Source: Massilia rhizosphaerae (GTDB taxonomy: Bacteria > Pseudomonadota > Gammaproteobacteria > Burkholderiales > Burkholderiaceae_D). From it: a stretch of DNA of 64,000 bases. The DNA lies in assembly GCF_016093545.1 (NCBI RefSeq), contig NZ_JADKYX010000009.1, positions 124,001-188,000 of the forward strand, read 5' to 3'. Positions 7,910-21,637 of the stretch are shown one piece after another; within the stretch, counting starts at the first letter, position 1; each line of letters starts with the position of its first letter. A model generated the notes under the pieces. It ran no database searches. It had not been told where the DNA came from and was given only the letters and a program-made list of their open reading frames with translations. The position numbers and the translations under genes were made by a program.

Positions 7910-8848
7910 ATGAAGTTCAGACTCTCGGCCTTAACATTGAGCATGATCCTGTCATGCGCCGGCCCGTTCGCCATCGCCCAGTCGGCCACCATCACGGTGT
8001 CGCAATCGGGTACCGGCAACACGGGCGCTGCCGAACAATCCGGCGTCGAGCCCAGTACCTCCGCGACCATCACCCAGGTCGGCACCAATAACCACGTGGG
8101 CGGTCCCGGCGGCACAACGGCCGGCATCGTCCAATCCAACGGCAACGGCATCGTGCAAGTGAGCCAGACCGGCTCGAACAACAACGTCGGCATCGTGCAG
8201 GACAGCCTCGAGGCCATTCCGTCGATCGCCGACATCGTGCAGGCCGGCAATGCGAACAGCGCGGTCACCCACCAATCCTTCGATTCGGGAATCGACATCC
8301 ACGTCAGGCAGAACGGCAGCGGCAACGCCACCAACATCAGCCAGGGCGGGGAGGATTCCGTGATCCGTGTGACGCAAAACGGCACCAACAACGACGCGAC
8401 GGTCGTCGGCGACGGCACCACCCGGCTCGGCCAGGCTATCGAGCAGAACGGCGACGGCAATACCGTGACGGCCACGGCGATCAACGCCGACTCCAACAAC
8501 GCCGACTACACCATCACCCAGACGGGGGCGCACAACAACGCGATCGCCAACCAGACCCGCTCCTCTTTCTCCCTCCTCTCGATCCAGCAGCTGGGCGCCG
8601 GCAACCAGTCCGATATCACCCAGACCGGTGATCTCCAGTCCGGGACCATCAACCAGAATGGCAGCGGCAACCTGGCGAGCATCAATCAGGCAGGCTTCGC
8701 CTCGGCGGAACCGCGCCTCGGCAACACTGCCCTGATCACCCAGGCCGGCAACAACAACAACGCGACGATCCGCCAGGCGGGCGATGCATTCACGGCCACC
8801 GTCAGCCAGATCGGGGCCGGCAATTACGCGAACGTCTACCAGCACTGA
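7910..8848 (+). CDS. Major curlin subunit-like protein, paralog 3 (CsgA-like)
   Basis: 312-aa secreted curlin-repeat protein and the most divergent of the three tandem copies. The signal peptide (ILSCAGPFAIAQS) and repeat details differ, but the Gly-rich insertion TNNHVGGPGGTT (about residues 58-70) and the repeat number are kept. The C-terminus is NVYQH rather than SIYQH. The ATG follows TAGGAG after a short palindromic spacer (cctagctagg). The gene ends the curli run; the next gene is on the other strand, 14 nt away. Likely a third structural subunit; whether it polymerises alone or modifies the fibre is unknown. Confidence 0.83.
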   Translation: MKFRLSALTLSMILSCAGPFAIAQSATITVSQSGTGNTGAAEQSGVEPSTSATITQVGTNNHVGGPGGTTAGIVQSNGNGIVQVSQTGSNNNVGIVQDSLEAIPSIADIVQAGNANSAVTHQSFDSGIDIHVRQNGSGNATNISQGGEDSVIRVTQNGTNNDATVVGDGTTRLGQAIEQNGDGNTVTATAINADSNNADYTITQTGAHNNAIANQTRSSFSLLSIQQLGAGNQSDITQTGDLQSGTINQNGSGNLASINQAGFASAEPRLGNTALITQAGNNNNATIRQAGDAFTATVSQIGAGNYANVYQH

Positions 8849-8861
8849 ATGGCTTGATCGC

Positions 8862-9752
8862 CTAGGTCGCCTCGCCGAAACGCTCGACGACGAAGTCGAT
8901 GAAGCTGCGCAGCTTGGGCGAGCGATAGCGGTCCGGCAGGTAGACGATGTGCATCGGCCGCTCCGGCAATCCGTATTCGGGAAACAGCTGGACGAGGCGC
9001 CCTGCGCGCACGTCGGCCTCGAGCAGGATCGTCGGCTGCAGCACGATGCCGAGCCCTTGCAATGCCGCGGTGCGCAACGCCTGCCCGTTGTTGATTTTCA
9101 CGCGGCCGTTGACGGACACCTGGCAGACGTCGTGATCGTGCCGGAACCGCCACTGGTTGATGCTGGCGGCGCCGAACGCGAGGCAATCGTGGTGCGCCAG
9201 GTCGGCCGGCGTGTCCGGCATACCGCGCCGCGCGAGGTACGCCGGCGACGCGCACAGCATCAACCGGTACGGCGCCAGCGGCCGGGCGACGACGTTCGCA
9301 TCCGGCGGCAATTGGCCGACACGGATGACGGCCTCGTAGCCATCTTCCATCAGGTCGACGAAGCGATCGGAAATATCCAGTTCGACGTCCACTTGCGGAT
9401 AGCGCGCCAGGTAATCGGACAGCACCGGCGTCAGCGCCTCCGTGCCGAACGTGACGGGCGCGCTGACGCGGAGCAGGCCCGCAGGCGCGAGCCGCATCGT
9501 ATGCGCCTGGGCATCCGTCTCCGCGACGAGCCGCAGGATTTCCTTGCAGCGCACATAGTATTCCTCGCCGAACGCCGTCACGTGCTGGCGTCGCGTCGTC
9601 CGGTGCATCAGCTGCATGCCGAGCCGCTGCTCGAGCGCGCGCACGTGGTTGCCGGCCATCGTCGCCGACATGCCGCACACCTCCGCGGCCGCACTGAGGC
9701 TACCCTTGTCGACCGTGAGCACGTAGACCTTCATGCTGTCCAGCAGATCCAT
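8862..9752 (-). CDS. LysR-family transcriptional regulator
   Basis: 296-aa regulator. The ATG at 9752 is preferred to an upstream TTG at 9758. An N-terminal winged helix-turn-helix (LSAAAEVCGMSATMAGNHVRALEQRLG) is followed by a LysR substrate-binding domain starting at LRVSAPVTFG. The features resemble LysR proteins that control adjacent oxidoreductase genes. It is divergently oriented from the alcohol-dehydrogenase-like gene at 9849 with a 96-nt shared promoter region, so it probably controls that gene and itself in response to a small aromatic or aldehyde-type effector. The effector is not visible from sequence. Confidence 0.85.
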   Translation of the reverse strand: MDLLDSMKVYVLTVDKGSLSAAAEVCGMSATMAGNHVRALEQRLGMQLMHRTTRRQHVTAFGEEYYVRCKEILRLVAETDAQAHTMRLAPAGLLRVSAPVTFGTEALTPVLSDYLARYPQVDVELDISDRFVDLMEDGYEAVIRVGQLPPDANVVARPLAPYRLMLCASPAYLARRGMPDTPADLAHHDCLAFGAASINQWRFRHDHDVCQVSVNGRVKINNGQALRTAALQGLGIVLQPTILLEADVRAGRLVQLFPEYGLPERPMHIVYLPDRYRSPKLRSFIDFVVERFGEAT

Positions 9753-9848
9753 TCGCAAGTCCTGGTTGAAAATGTTGCAAGAAAAGCCGAGTTTATCGTC
9801 TTTCGATTGGCAATCACACTGGGCGCCTCATTTCAAAGGAGCCAACCC

Positions 9849-10856
9849 ATGTACGCCATCCAGCTTGTCGAACCGTCGTTGACCGCTTTCCGCCGCACGT
9901 CGCTGCCCGATCCGCAGCCGGGCCCGGGCGAGGTCCTCATTCGCCTGCGCGCGGCCGCGCTGAACTACATCGACGTCGCCGTCGCGACCGGTGCCTTCCC
10001 CGGCGCGACCTTGCCGCTGGTGCCCGTCGCCGATGGCGCCGGAGAGATCGTCGCGCTGGGCGCGGACGTGACCGGTGTCGCGCTTGGCGAGCGCGTCATC
10101 CCGCACTTCATGCCGGACTGGCTCGACGGGCCGATGCGCCCGGAACGGATCGCGGCCATGCGCGGCATCACGCGGCCGGGATCGCTGTCGGAGTACGTGG
10201 TCGTGCCGGCGTCGAGCGTCGTGCGGTTTCCCGATCACCTCGATTTCGCCCAGGGTGCCACCCTGCCGATCGCGGCGACGACGGCGTGGAATGGGGTACG
10301 GTCGGCGTCCGTGCGCCCCGGGTCGACGGTCGTCATCCTGGGCACGGGCGGCGTCAGCCTGTTCGCGCTGCAGTTTGCCAAGGCGAGCGGCGCGACCGTC
10401 ATTCTCGTGTCGTCATCGGACGAGAAGCTGGAACGCGGGCGTGCGCTCGGGGCGGATCACCTGGTGAATTATCGTGCGGCGCCGGATTGGGACAAGGCGG
10501 TGCTGGACATCACGGGCGGGCGCGGCGTCGACCTCGTCGTGGAGACCGTCGGGGGGACATCGTTCGCGCGCTCGCTGAACGCCGTCGCGATGGGCGGGAC
10601 CGTGTTCACGGTCGGTTTCGTGGCGGGGACGGAAACGTCGTTCAACCTGTTCAGCGTGATCGGCAAGGCGGTGCGCATCGTCGGCAACAGCACGGGGTCG
10701 GTGGCGGACCTGGGCGAGGCCGTGCGGGCGATCGCGGCGAACCGGATCGTGCCGGTGGTCGACCAGCGATTCGGGATCGACGAGACGGCGGCTGCGTTTG
10801 CGGAACTGGCGGCCGGGTCGCGGCATTTCGGCAAGCTGGCAATCTTGCTCGAATGA
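9849..10856 (+). CDS. NAD(P)-dependent alcohol dehydrogenase / quinone oxidoreductase-like (MDR superfamily)
   Basis: 335-aa medium-chain dehydrogenase/reductase. The start at 9849 is preceded by AAAGGAG; the open frame continues far upstream, but that part is antisense to the LysR gene. The N-terminal GroES-like domain has NYIDVAVATGAFP and DGAGEIVALG. The Rossmann domain has the dinucleotide motif ILGTGGVSLFALQFAK. Catalytic-zinc Cys/His ligands are not evident, which favours a zinc-independent or quinone-reductase-like member. It is divergent from the LysR regulator, its likely controller, and is followed by a bidirectional terminator shared with rpoC. Confidence 0.8.
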   Translation: MYAIQLVEPSLTAFRRTSLPDPQPGPGEVLIRLRAAALNYIDVAVATGAFPGATLPLVPVADGAGEIVALGADVTGVALGERVIPHFMPDWLDGPMRPERIAAMRGITRPGSLSEYVVVPASSVVRFPDHLDFAQGATLPIAATTAWNGVRSASVRPGSTVVILGTGGVSLFALQFAKASGATVILVSSSDEKLERGRALGADHLVNYRAAPDWDKAVLDITGGRGVDLVVETVGGTSFARSLNAVAMGGTVFTVGFVAGTETSFNLFSVIGKAVRIVGNSTGSVADLGEAVRAIAANRIVPVVDQRFGIDETAAAFAELAAGSRHFGKLAILLE

Positions 10857-10867
10857 CCGGAAGACGT

Positions 10868-10903
10868 ACAAAAAAAAACGGCACCCCTCGAGGTGCCGTT
10901 TTC
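10868..10903. terminator. Bidirectional intrinsic terminator between the MDR gene and rpoC
   Basis: A GC stem cggcacc/ggtgccg (10879-10885 with 10892-10898) is flanked by an A-run on the left and TTTT on the right. It therefore has the intrinsic-terminator form in both directions. It ends the plus-strand dehydrogenase gene and the minus-strand rpoC transcript, whose stop is at 10933. Confidence 0.9.
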
Positions 10904-10932
10904 GTTAGCTGTTCAAGCTAGGGCTTCCGCGA

Positions 10933-13900
10933 TCACTCGCCGTCGCCATGATGCTGCTCGACCGAAGCCGCAGCCTGCTGCTGATCTTCCATCGCCTGCA
11001 GCTCGGCAGCCATATTGGCCTTCTCCTGCTGCAGCAACGCGGCGCGCTCTTCGGCTTCCCACGCTTCCTTCTCCTTGCGGGCGCGGTGGAAGGCGAGACC
11101 CGTACCGCCCGGGATCAGGCGGCCGACGATCACGTTTTCCTTCAGGCCGCGCAGACCGTCGCGCTTGCCCATGATCGCCGCTTCGGTCAGCACGCGGGTG
11201 GTTTCCTGGAACGATGCGGCCGAGATGAACGAGTCGGTCGACAGCGATGCCTTGGTAATACCCAGCAGCACGTTTTCGTAGGTCGCCGGCAGCTTGCCTG
11301 CGGCCGTCACGCGGTCGTTCTCTTCCAGCAGCTCCGAACGCTCCACCTGCTCGCCGACGATGTAGTCGGTGTCGCCGGCTTCGACGATCTGCACGCGGCG
11401 CAGCATCTGGCGCACGATCACCTCGATGTGCTTGTCGTTGATCTTCACGCCCTGCAGACGGTACACGTCCTGCACTTCGTCGACGATGTAGCGGGCCAGC
11501 GCTTCGATACCCAGCAGACGCAGGATGTCTTGCGGATCGGCCGGGCCGTCCACGATCATCTCGCCCTTGTTCACCACCTGGCCGTCGTGCACCAGCACTT
11601 GCTTGTCCTTGGTGATCAGGAACTCGTGCTTGTTGCCGTCCATGTCGGTGATTTCCAGGCGCTGCTTGCCCTTGGTCTCTTTACCAAATGCGACCGTACC
11701 GGTGACTTCCGCCAGCATGCCGGCGTCTTTCGGCGAACGGGCTTCGAACAGCTCGGCAACGCGCGGCAGACCACCGGTAATGTCACGGGTCTTCTGCGAT
11801 TCGGTCGGGATACGTGCAAGCACTTCACCCACCGACACTTGCTGGCCATCTTTCACCATGATCAGCGCGCCGACCTGGAAGCCGATCGTCACGGCGTGCT
11901 CGGTGCCGGCGATCTTGACTTCCTGGCCTTCGGCGTTGAGCAGCTTGACCTGCGGACGGTTGACCTTGCCCGAGCCGCGGCGTTTCGGGTCGATCGCGAC
12001 CAGGGTCGACAGGCCGGTAACCTCGTCCACCTGACGAGCGACGGTGACGCCCTCTTCCACGTTCTCGAACTTGATCGTACCGGCGTACTCGGTGATGATC
12101 GGACGGGTCAGCGGGTCCCACGTTGCCAGCGGCAGGCCGGCTTTCACCACCATGCCGTCCTGGACAGCCAGGGTCGCGCCGTACGGCACCTTGTGACGCT
12201 CGCGCTCGCGGCCGTGGTCGTCCGTGATCAGCACTTCGCCCGAACGCGAAATGACGATCTGGGCGCCCTTGCCGTTGGTCACGTAACGCATGGTCGCCGT
12301 GAAGCGGACCGTACCGTTCGACTTGGCTTCCACCGACGATGCCACTGCCGCACGCGATGCCGCGCCACCGATGTGGAACGTACGCATGGTCAGCTGGGTA
12401 CCCGGCTCACCGATCGACTGCGCCGCCACCACACCGACGGCTTCGCCGGAGTTCACCAGCAGGCCGCGGCCCAGGTCACGGCCGTAGCACTTCGCGCACA
12501 GGCCATAACGGGTGTCGCAGTTCAGCGGCGTGCGGACCTTGACTTCGTCGATGCCCAGACGCTCGATCTCTTCGACCATGTCTTCGTCCAGCAGCGTGCC
12601 GGCTTCGTACAGGGTCGCCTGCGTTTCCGGATTGACGATGTCGGTGCCGGCCACGCGGCCCAGGATACGGTCGCGCAGGGCTTCGATCACTTCACCGCCT
12701 TCGACCATCGCCTTCATCAGCGTGCCGTTGGAGGTGCCGCAATCGTCTTCCGTCACCACCAGGTCCTGCGTCACGTCGACGAGACGACGGGTCAGGTAAC
12801 CCGAGTTTGCCGTCTTCAGCGCGGTGTCGGCCAGACCTTTACGGGCGCCGTGCGTCGAGATGAAGTACTGCAACACGTTCAGGCCTTCGCGGAAGTTCGC
12901 GGTAATCGGCGTTTCGATGATCGAGCCGTCCGGCTTCGCCATCAGGCCCCGCATACCGGCCAGCTGGCGGATCTGGGCGGCGGAACCGCGGGCGCCCGAG
13001 TCGGCCATCATGTAGATGGCGTTGAACGACTCTTGCGTGCCTTGCGTGCCGTCGCGCTTCGTGACCGGCTCCACTTTCAGCTGGTCCATCATCGCCTTGC
13101 CGACTTCGTCCGAGGTCTTGCCCCAGATGTCGACGACCTTGTTGTAACGCTCGCCGGCGGTGACCAGACCCGAGGCGTACTGCTGCTCGATCTGCTTCAC
13201 TTCCGCTTCGGCGGTCGAGATCATGCCCTTCTTGACGTCCGGGATCAGCATGTCGTCGACAGCGATCGAGATACCGGCGCGCGTTGCGAGACGGAAGCCC
13301 GACTGCATCAGCTTGTCGGCGAACACGACGGTCGCACGCAGGCCGCACTTGCGGAACGACGTGTTGATCAGCTTCGAGATTTCCTTCTTCTTCAGCGCGC
13401 GGTTCAGCACCGAGAACGGCAGGCCTTTCGGCAGGATCTCGGACAGGATCGCACGGCCGACCGTGGTCTCGTAGCGGGTCAGCGTCTGGTCGAAACCGCC
13501 TTCGGCGTTGCGCGGGAATTCCACGATACGCACGGTGATGCGGGTCGCCAGTTCGACTTCCTTGTTGTCGTACGCGCGGATGACTTCCGACACGTCCGGG
13601 AACAGCATGCCTTCGCCCTTGGCGTTGATCGCCTCGCGGGTCGCGTAGTACAGACCCAGCACGATATCCTGCGACGGCACGATCGACGGTTCGCCGTTCG
13701 ACGGGAACAGGATGTTGTTCGACGCCAGCATCAGCGTACGCGCTTCCATCTGGGCTTCGATCGACAGCGGGACGTGGACTGCCATCTGGTCACCGTCGAA
13801 GTCGGCGTTGAACGCCGCGCAGACCAGCGGGTGCAGCTGGATCGCTTTACCTTCGATCAGCACAGGCTCGAACGCCTGGATACCGAGACGGTGCAGCGTC

Positions 13901-15180
13901 GGCGCACGGTTCAGCATCACCGGGTGTTCCTTGATGACTTCTTCCAGGATGTCCCAGACGACCGGTTCCTGCTGCTCGACGAGCTTCTTCGCGGCCTTGA
14001 TGGTCGTTGCCAGACCCATCAGTTCCAGCTTGTTGAAGATGAACGGCTTGAACAGTTCCAGGGCCATCAGCTTCGGCAGGCCGCACTGGTGCAGTTTCAG
14101 CTGCGGACCCACCACGATGACCGAACGGCCCGAGTAGTCGACGCGCTTGCCCAGCAGGTTCTGACGGAAGCGGCCGCCCTTACCCTTGATCATCTCGGCC
14201 AGCGACTTCAGCGGACGCTTGTTGGCGCCGGTCATCGCCTTGCCGCGACGGCCATTGTCCAGCAGCGAGTCGACCGCTTCCTGCAGCATGCGCTTTTCGT
14301 TGCGCGTGATGATCTCCGGAGCGCGCAGTTCCATCAGGCGCTTCAGGCGGTTGTTACGGTTGATGACGCGGCGGTACAGGTCGTTCAGGTCGGACGTGGC
14401 GAAACGGCCGCCATCCAGCGGGACGAGCGGACGCAGCTCCGGCGGCAGGACCGGGAGCACTTCCATGATCATCCATTCCGGCTTGATGCCCGAACGCTGG
14501 AACGCCTCGAGCACTTTCAGGCGCTTGGCGTATTTCTTGATCTTGGCTTCCGACTTCGACTCTTTGAGTTCGACGCGCAGGGCTTCGGCTTCGCGGTCGA
14601 TGTCGATCGAGCGCAGCAGTTCACGGATGCCCTCGGCGCCCATGAATGCGGTGAAGTCGTCGCCGTACTCTTCGTACTTGGCGGCGTAGTCGTCTTCCGA
14701 CATGATCTGGCACTTCTTCAGCGGGGTCATGCCCGGATCGGTCACGACGTATGCTTCGAAGTACAGCACGCGTTCGATGTCGCGCAGGGTCATGTCCAGG
14801 ACCATGCCCAGACGCGACGGCAGCGACTTCAGGAACCAGATGTGGGCGACCGGCGAGGCCAGCTCGATGTGGCCCATGCGCTCACGGCGGACTTTCGCCA
14901 GCGTGACTTCGACGCCGCACTTCTCGCAGATGACGCCGCGGTGCTTCAGGCGCTTGTACTTGCCGCACAGGCATTCGTAGTCCTTGATCGGACCAAAGAT
15001 TTTCGCGCAAAACAGGCCATCGCGTTCCGGCTTGAACGTACGGTAGTTGATGGTTTCCGGCTTCTTGACTTCGCCGTACGACCACGAACGGATTTTCTCG
15101 GGCGACGCCAGGCCAATCTTGATGGCGTCGAAGCTCTCGTTTTGCTGAACTTGCTTGAATAGATCGAGCAGTGCTTTCAT
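10933..15180 (-). CDS. rpoC: DNA-directed RNA polymerase beta' subunit
   Basis: 1415 aa, matching the usual bacterial beta' length (E. coli 1407). Beta' forms the catalytic clamp half of RNA polymerase. Visible landmarks are the N-terminal zinc ribbon Cys70, Cys72, Cys85 and Cys88 ([19 protein letters not shown]), the Mg2+-binding active-site loop [12 protein letters not shown], the bridge-helix/trigger-loop region, and a second Zn-site region around [13 protein letters not shown]. The start ATG has GGAG upstream. It follows rpoB after 77 nt containing a strong hairpin. The following gene is not rpsL, so the str operon is not directly attached here. Confidence 0.99.
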   Translation of the reverse strand: MKALLDLFKQVQQNESFDAIKIGLASPEKIRSWSYGEVKKPETINYRTFKPERDGLFCAKIFGPIKDYECLCGKYKRLKHRGVICEKCGVEVTLAKVRRERMGHIELASPVAHIWFLKSLPSRLGMVLDMTLRDIERVLYFEAYVVTDPGMTPLKKCQIMSEDDYAAKYEEYGDDFTAFMGAEGIRELLRSIDIDREAEALRVELKESKSEAKIKKYAKRLKVLEAFQRSGIKPEWMIMEVLPVLPPELRPLVPLDGGRFATSDLNDLYRRVINRNNRLKRLMELRAPEIITRNEKRMLQEAVDSLLDNGRRGKAMTGANKRPLKSLAEMIKGKGGRFRQNLLGKRVDYSGRSVIVVGPQLKLHQCGLPKLMALELFKPFIFNKLELMGLATTIKAAKKLVEQQEPVVWDILEEVIKEHPVMLNRAPTLHRLGIQAFEPVLIEGKAIQLHPLVCAAFNADFDGDQMAVHVPLSIEAQMEARTLMLASNNILFPSNGEPSIVPSQDIVLGLYYATREAINAKGEGMLFPDVSEVIRAYDNKEVELATRITVRIVEFPRNAEGGFDQTLTRYETTVGRAILSEILPKGLPFSVLNRALKKKEISKLINTSFRKCGLRATVVFADKLMQSGFRLATRAGISIAVDDMLIPDVKKGMISTAEAEVKQIEQQYASGLVTAGERYNKVVDIWGKTSDEVGKAMMDQLKVEPVTKRDGTQGTQESFNAIYMMADSGARGSAAQIRQLAGMRGLMAKPDGSIIETPITANFREGLNVLQYFISTHGARKGLADTALKTANSGYLTRRLVDVTQDLVVTEDDCGTSNGTLMKAMVEGGEVIEALRDRILGRVAGTDIVNPETQATLYEAGTLLDEDMVEEIERLGIDEVKVRTPLNCDTRYGLCAKCYGRDLGRGLLVNSGEAVGVVAAQSIGEPGTQLTMRTFHIGGAASRAAVASSVEAKSNGTVRFTATMRYVTNGKGAQIVISRSGEVLITDDHGRERERHKVPYGATLAVQDGMVVKAGLPLATWDPLTRPIITEYAGTIKFENVEEGVTVARQVDEVTGLSTLVAIDPKRRGSGKVNRPQVKLLNAEGQEVKIAGTEHAVTIGFQVGALIMVKDGQQVSVGEVLARIPTESQKTRDITGGLPRVAELFEARSPKDAGMLAEVTGTVAFGKETKGKQRLEITDMDGNKHEFLITKDKQVLVHDGQVVNKGEMIVDGPADPQDILRLLGIEALARYIVDEVQDVYRLQGVKINDKHIEVIVRQMLRRVQIVEAGDTDYIVGEQVERSELLEENDRVTAAGKLPATYENVLLGITKASLSTDSFISAASFQETTRVLTEAAIMGKRDGLRGLKENVIVGRLIPGGTGLAFHRARKEKEAWEAEERAALLQQEKANMAAELQAMEDQQQAAASVEQHHGDGE

Positions 15181-15213
15181 TTATCACTCCGGGTGATTGA
15201 ATTCTTTACTTCT

Positions 15214-15244
15214 ACCGCGCTCCGCTTTCGTCGCGGAGCGCGGT
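15214..15244 (-). other. Perfect 12-bp hairpin in the rpoB-rpoC spacer
   Basis: accgcgctccgc (15214-15225) pairs perfectly with gcggagcgcggt (15233-15244) around a 7-nt loop. On the rpoBC transcript it lies just downstream of the rpoB stop. No U-run follows, so it does not look like an intrinsic terminator. An RNA-processing or stabilising structure is more likely. Confidence 0.75.
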
Positions 15245-15257
15245 GCCGTGCCAGCGA

Positions 15258-19367
<4,110 letters not shown>

Positions 19368-19563
19368 GGACACTCCGTGAGTGACAGAAAGGATGAGAAT
19401 TCAGGAATTGCCAGTGGTTAAGCCACCACATGCAAGGCCTCAAATCTCGCCGCATTCGGCCGGGTGATTAGGAACCGGTGCTGCTGTGTTACGATAATGC
19501 TGTGCTGCGGTGCTTCTAAAAACAGGGTACTGCACGTTCTGTCGTAGCGACGACAAAAGAGCC

Positions 19564-19637
19564 AAAGCCGCATACCCCACCTTCCGGCGGGGGTCTGCGC
19601 GCTTTGACTCCGGCGCGGGGCGCTGATTCCAGCGCCC
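19564..19637 (-). promoter_or_regulatory. Attenuator-like hairpins in the rplL-rpoB spacer
   Basis: The 282-nt gap between rplL (stop 19650) and rpoB (start 19367) holds two structures on the transcript. The first is a perfect 8-bp stem gggcgctg/cagcgccc at 19618-19637. The second is a larger imperfect stem at about 19564-19605 followed by a CTCTTTT run. The second looks like an intrinsic terminator. In E. coli the same spacer carries a partial terminator and an RNase III site that set the L7/L12 to RpoB ratio. The same function is inferred here. The rest of the spacer shows nothing coding. Confidence 0.6.
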
Positions 19638-19649
19638 TTTGCATATGTA

Positions 19650-20027
19650 TTACTTGAGCTCGGCCTTGGCGCCAGCTTCTTCCAGCTTCTTCTTGGCGGC
19701 TTCAGCGTCAGCTTTCGGCAGGGCTTCCTTGACGGTCTTCGGTGCGCCATCGACCAGGTCCTTGGCTTCTTTCAGGCCCAGACCGGTGATTTCGCGGACG
19801 GCCTTGATGACGCCGACCTTGTTCGCGCCGACTTCAGCCAGCACGACGTTGAATTCGGTCTGCTCTTCAGCAGCCGGTGCACCAGCGGCGGCGCCGCCAG
19901 CTGCCGGAGCTGCCATTGCAGCTGCCGACACGCCGAACTTCTCTTCGAATGCCTTGACCAGGTCGTTCAGTTCCATGACCGACATTGCGCCAACTGCGTC
20001 CAGGAACTCTTCTTTGCTAATTGCCAT
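19650..20027 (-). CDS. rplL: 50S ribosomal protein L7/L12
   Basis: 125 aa. L7/L12 forms the ribosomal stalk dimers that recruit translation factors. The start at 20027 ([12 protein letters not shown]) is chosen over a longer in-frame opening. The N-terminal dimerisation helix is followed by an Ala/Gly/Pro-rich hinge ([18 protein letters not shown]) and the conserved C-terminal domain ([20 protein letters not shown] to the end). The length is near E. coli's 121. It is 52 nt downstream of rplJ, its stalk-base partner, and upstream of the attenuator region before rpoB. Confidence 0.98.
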   Translation of the reverse strand: MAISKEEFLDAVGAMSVMELNDLVKAFEEKFGVSAAAMAAPAAGGAAAGAPAAEEQTEFNVVLAEVGANKVGVIKAVREITGLGLKEAKDLVDGAPKTVKEALPKADAEAAKKKLEEAGAKAELK

Positions 20028-20079
20028 TTGAAACTCCAAATATGTAATGTGTGATTAGTGCTTGAGCAAAAAGGCTTGC

Positions 20080-20604
20080 TTATTCTGCTGCTGCGGCTTC
20101 TGCCGGAGCTGCGGAACCTTCGCCTTTTTGTGCTGCGATTGCAGCCAGAACTCGTGCAAAGCCGGACACCGGAGCCTGCATGACGCCCAGCAGCTGGGCG
20201 ATGAGGACTTCACGGCTCGGGATGCTTGCCAGCGCGTTGACGCCGGCGACATCCAGGTTCTTGCCAGCGTAGTTACCGCCCTTGACCACCAGTTTGTCGT
20301 TGGTCTTCGAGAAGTCGCTGAGCACCTTGGCTGCTGCGACGGCGTCGTCCGAGATCGAGTAGATCAACGGACCGACCATCGAGTCAGCCAGCGGTGCGAA
20401 CTGGGTGCCTTCCACAGCGCGACGCGCCAGCGTGTTCTTCAGAACACGCAGGTACACGCCCTGCGAACGAGCATTTGCACGGAGTTTCGTCAGAGCACTA
20501 ACCTGGATGCCACGGTACTCGGCGACGACGATGGTTTGCGCGGTAGCTACTTTTGCGCTCACTTCTTCGACGACGACCTTTTTGTCATTCAGATTAAGAC
20601 CCAC
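20080..20604 (-). CDS. rplJ: 50S ribosomal protein L10 (GTG start)
   Basis: 174 aa. L10 is the stalk base that anchors L7/L12 dimers and represses its own operon. The likely start is GTG at 20604 (read MGLNLNDKK) because AAGGAG ends exactly 7 nt upstream. A TTG at 20610 would sit only 1 nt from that site. Conserved blocks are [28 protein letters not shown] and [17 protein letters not shown]. The Ala/Glu-rich tail binds L7/L12. A 337-nt leader separates it from rplA. Confidence 0.97.
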   Translation of the reverse strand: MGLNLNDKKVVVEEVSAKVATAQTIVVAEYRGIQVSALTKLRANARSQGVYLRVLKNTLARRAVEGTQFAPLADSMVGPLIYSISDDAVAAAKVLSDFSKTNDKLVVKGGNYAGKNLDVAGVNALASIPSREVLIAQLLGVMQAPVSGFARVLAAIAAQKGEGSAAPAEAAAAE

Positions 20605-20860
20605 GGTCAATCTCCTTAAATGATGTGAGGGACGTCCCCCGCATCGGTTCGAACACGGCGTCCGAAGTTAAGAAGTACGACAAAGCATCGACTACAAAAC
20701 TTGTTCGGGTTCGCCATCTGCGTTGGGTGATGTATTAACCTCCTGCCCAACCACGGCATTCGGCCCAACGGTCTTTGATTGCCTGGCGGGGTTCAGTCCG
20801 CCAGCCCAAAGATCCGCCCTGCGGTGTTTTGCAGGGACTTAATTCTTGCCAGGCTTTGCA
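20605..20860 (-). promoter_or_regulatory. Structured rplJL leader, probable L10 autoregulatory region
   Basis: This is most of the 337-nt non-coding stretch between rplA and rplJ. The transcript can form several stems. One pairs ctggcgg/ccgccag (20783-20789 with 20798-20804) and is extended by tctttg/caaaga flanks. Another, GC-rich, is gggac/gtccc near 20628-20639. A third is ccctgc/gcaggg near 20817-20836. In other bacteria L10 or the L10-L7/L12 complex binds a structured leader here to repress translation. Position and structure suggest the same, but I cannot match the consensus fold by eye. The remainder up to rplA is the palindromic element annotated separately. Confidence 0.5.
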
Positions 20861-20861
20861 T

Positions 20862-20926
20862 GGTGGGCACGGGGTGCCCACCCTACATTTCCTGCATCGA
20901 CGTAGGGTGGGCACCCCGTGCCCACC
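20862..20926. repeat. REP-like palindromic element, copy 1 (25-bp perfect inverted repeat)
   Basis: Arm 20862-20886 is the exact reverse complement of arm 20902-20926, with a 15-nt loop. Each arm is itself a palindrome (ggtgggca...tgcccacc). The core cgtagggtgggcaccc (20901-20916) recurs at 44265 and 57132. It sits 16 nt beyond the rplA stop, inside the ribosomal-protein operon, and could act as a terminator or mRNA-stabilising hairpin. Confidence 0.85.
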
Positions 20927-20941
20927 GAACGTTTACATCCA

Positions 20942-21637
20942 TTAAGCAGCCAGGGTAGCGTGATCGACACGCACGCCGGCGCCCATGGTCGACGAAATCG
21001 CGACCTTGCGCAGGTAGATACCCTTCGACGTAGCCGGCTTGGCTTTGTTCAGGGCGTCGATCAGCGCAACCAGGTTGGTCTTCAGCTGTTCGTCGGTAAA
21101 CGACTTGCGGCCGATGGTGGCGTGGACGATACCGGCCTTGTCGGTGCGGTACTGGACCTGACCGGCCTTGGCGTTCTTGACGGCGCCAGCCACGTCCGGG
21201 GTCACGGTGCCGACCTTCGGGTTCGGCATCAGGCCGCGCGGGCCCAGGATCTGACCCAGGGTACCGACGATACGCATGGTGTCCGGCGAAGCGATCACGA
21301 TGTCGAACGGCATGTCGCCGGCCTTGACGCGCTCTGCCAGGTCTTCCATGCCGACGATGTCGGCGCCGGCGGCTTTAGCCTGCTCGGCCTTGTCGCCCTG
21401 TGCGAAGACGGCGACGCGGACGGTCTTGCCCGTACCGGCCGGCAGCACGACGGAGCCGCGGACGACCTGGTCCGATTTCTTCGGATCCACGCCCAGCTGA
21501 ACGGCGACGTCGATCGACTCGTTGAACTTGGCGGTTGCGAATTCCTTGACGATCGACACGGCGTTGTCGAAAGCGTAGACCTTGTTACGGTCCACTTTGG
21601 CTTTCATTTCTTTGACGCGCTTGGACAGCTTAGCCAT
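20942..21637 (-). CDS. rplA: 50S ribosomal protein L1
   Basis: 231 aa (E. coli 234). L1 forms the mobile stalk near the E site and is a translational repressor of its own operon. The start [12 protein letters not shown] at 21637 directly abuts the rplK stop at 21638, so the two are translationally coupled. Conserved blocks include [31 protein letters not shown] and [10 protein letters not shown]. It is followed by the palindromic element and the rplJ leader. Confidence 0.98.
   Translation of the reverse strand: MAKLSKRVKEMKAKVDRNKVYAFDNAVSIVKEFATAKFNESIDVAVQLGVDPKKSDQVVRGSVVLPAGTGKTVRVAVFAQGDKAEQAKAAGADIVGMEDLAERVKAGDMPFDIVIASPDTMRIVGTLGQILGPRGLMPNPKVGTVTPDVAGAVKNAKAGQVQYRTDKAGIVHATIGRKSFTDEQLKTNLVALIDALNKAKPATSKGIYLRKVAISSTMGAGVRVDHATLAA

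Noticed and set aside
5918..8848. Repetitive DNA in the curli genes as a possible CRISPR or tandem-repeat array
   Set aside because: The periodicity is in the protein (curlin repeats). Units vary at the DNA level, have no uniform spacers, and there are no cas genes.
8784..9848. Upstream 355-codon extension of the MDR dehydrogenase frame
   Set aside because: It is antisense to the LysR gene. The ATG at 9849 has a good ribosome site and begins a normal GroES-like domain.
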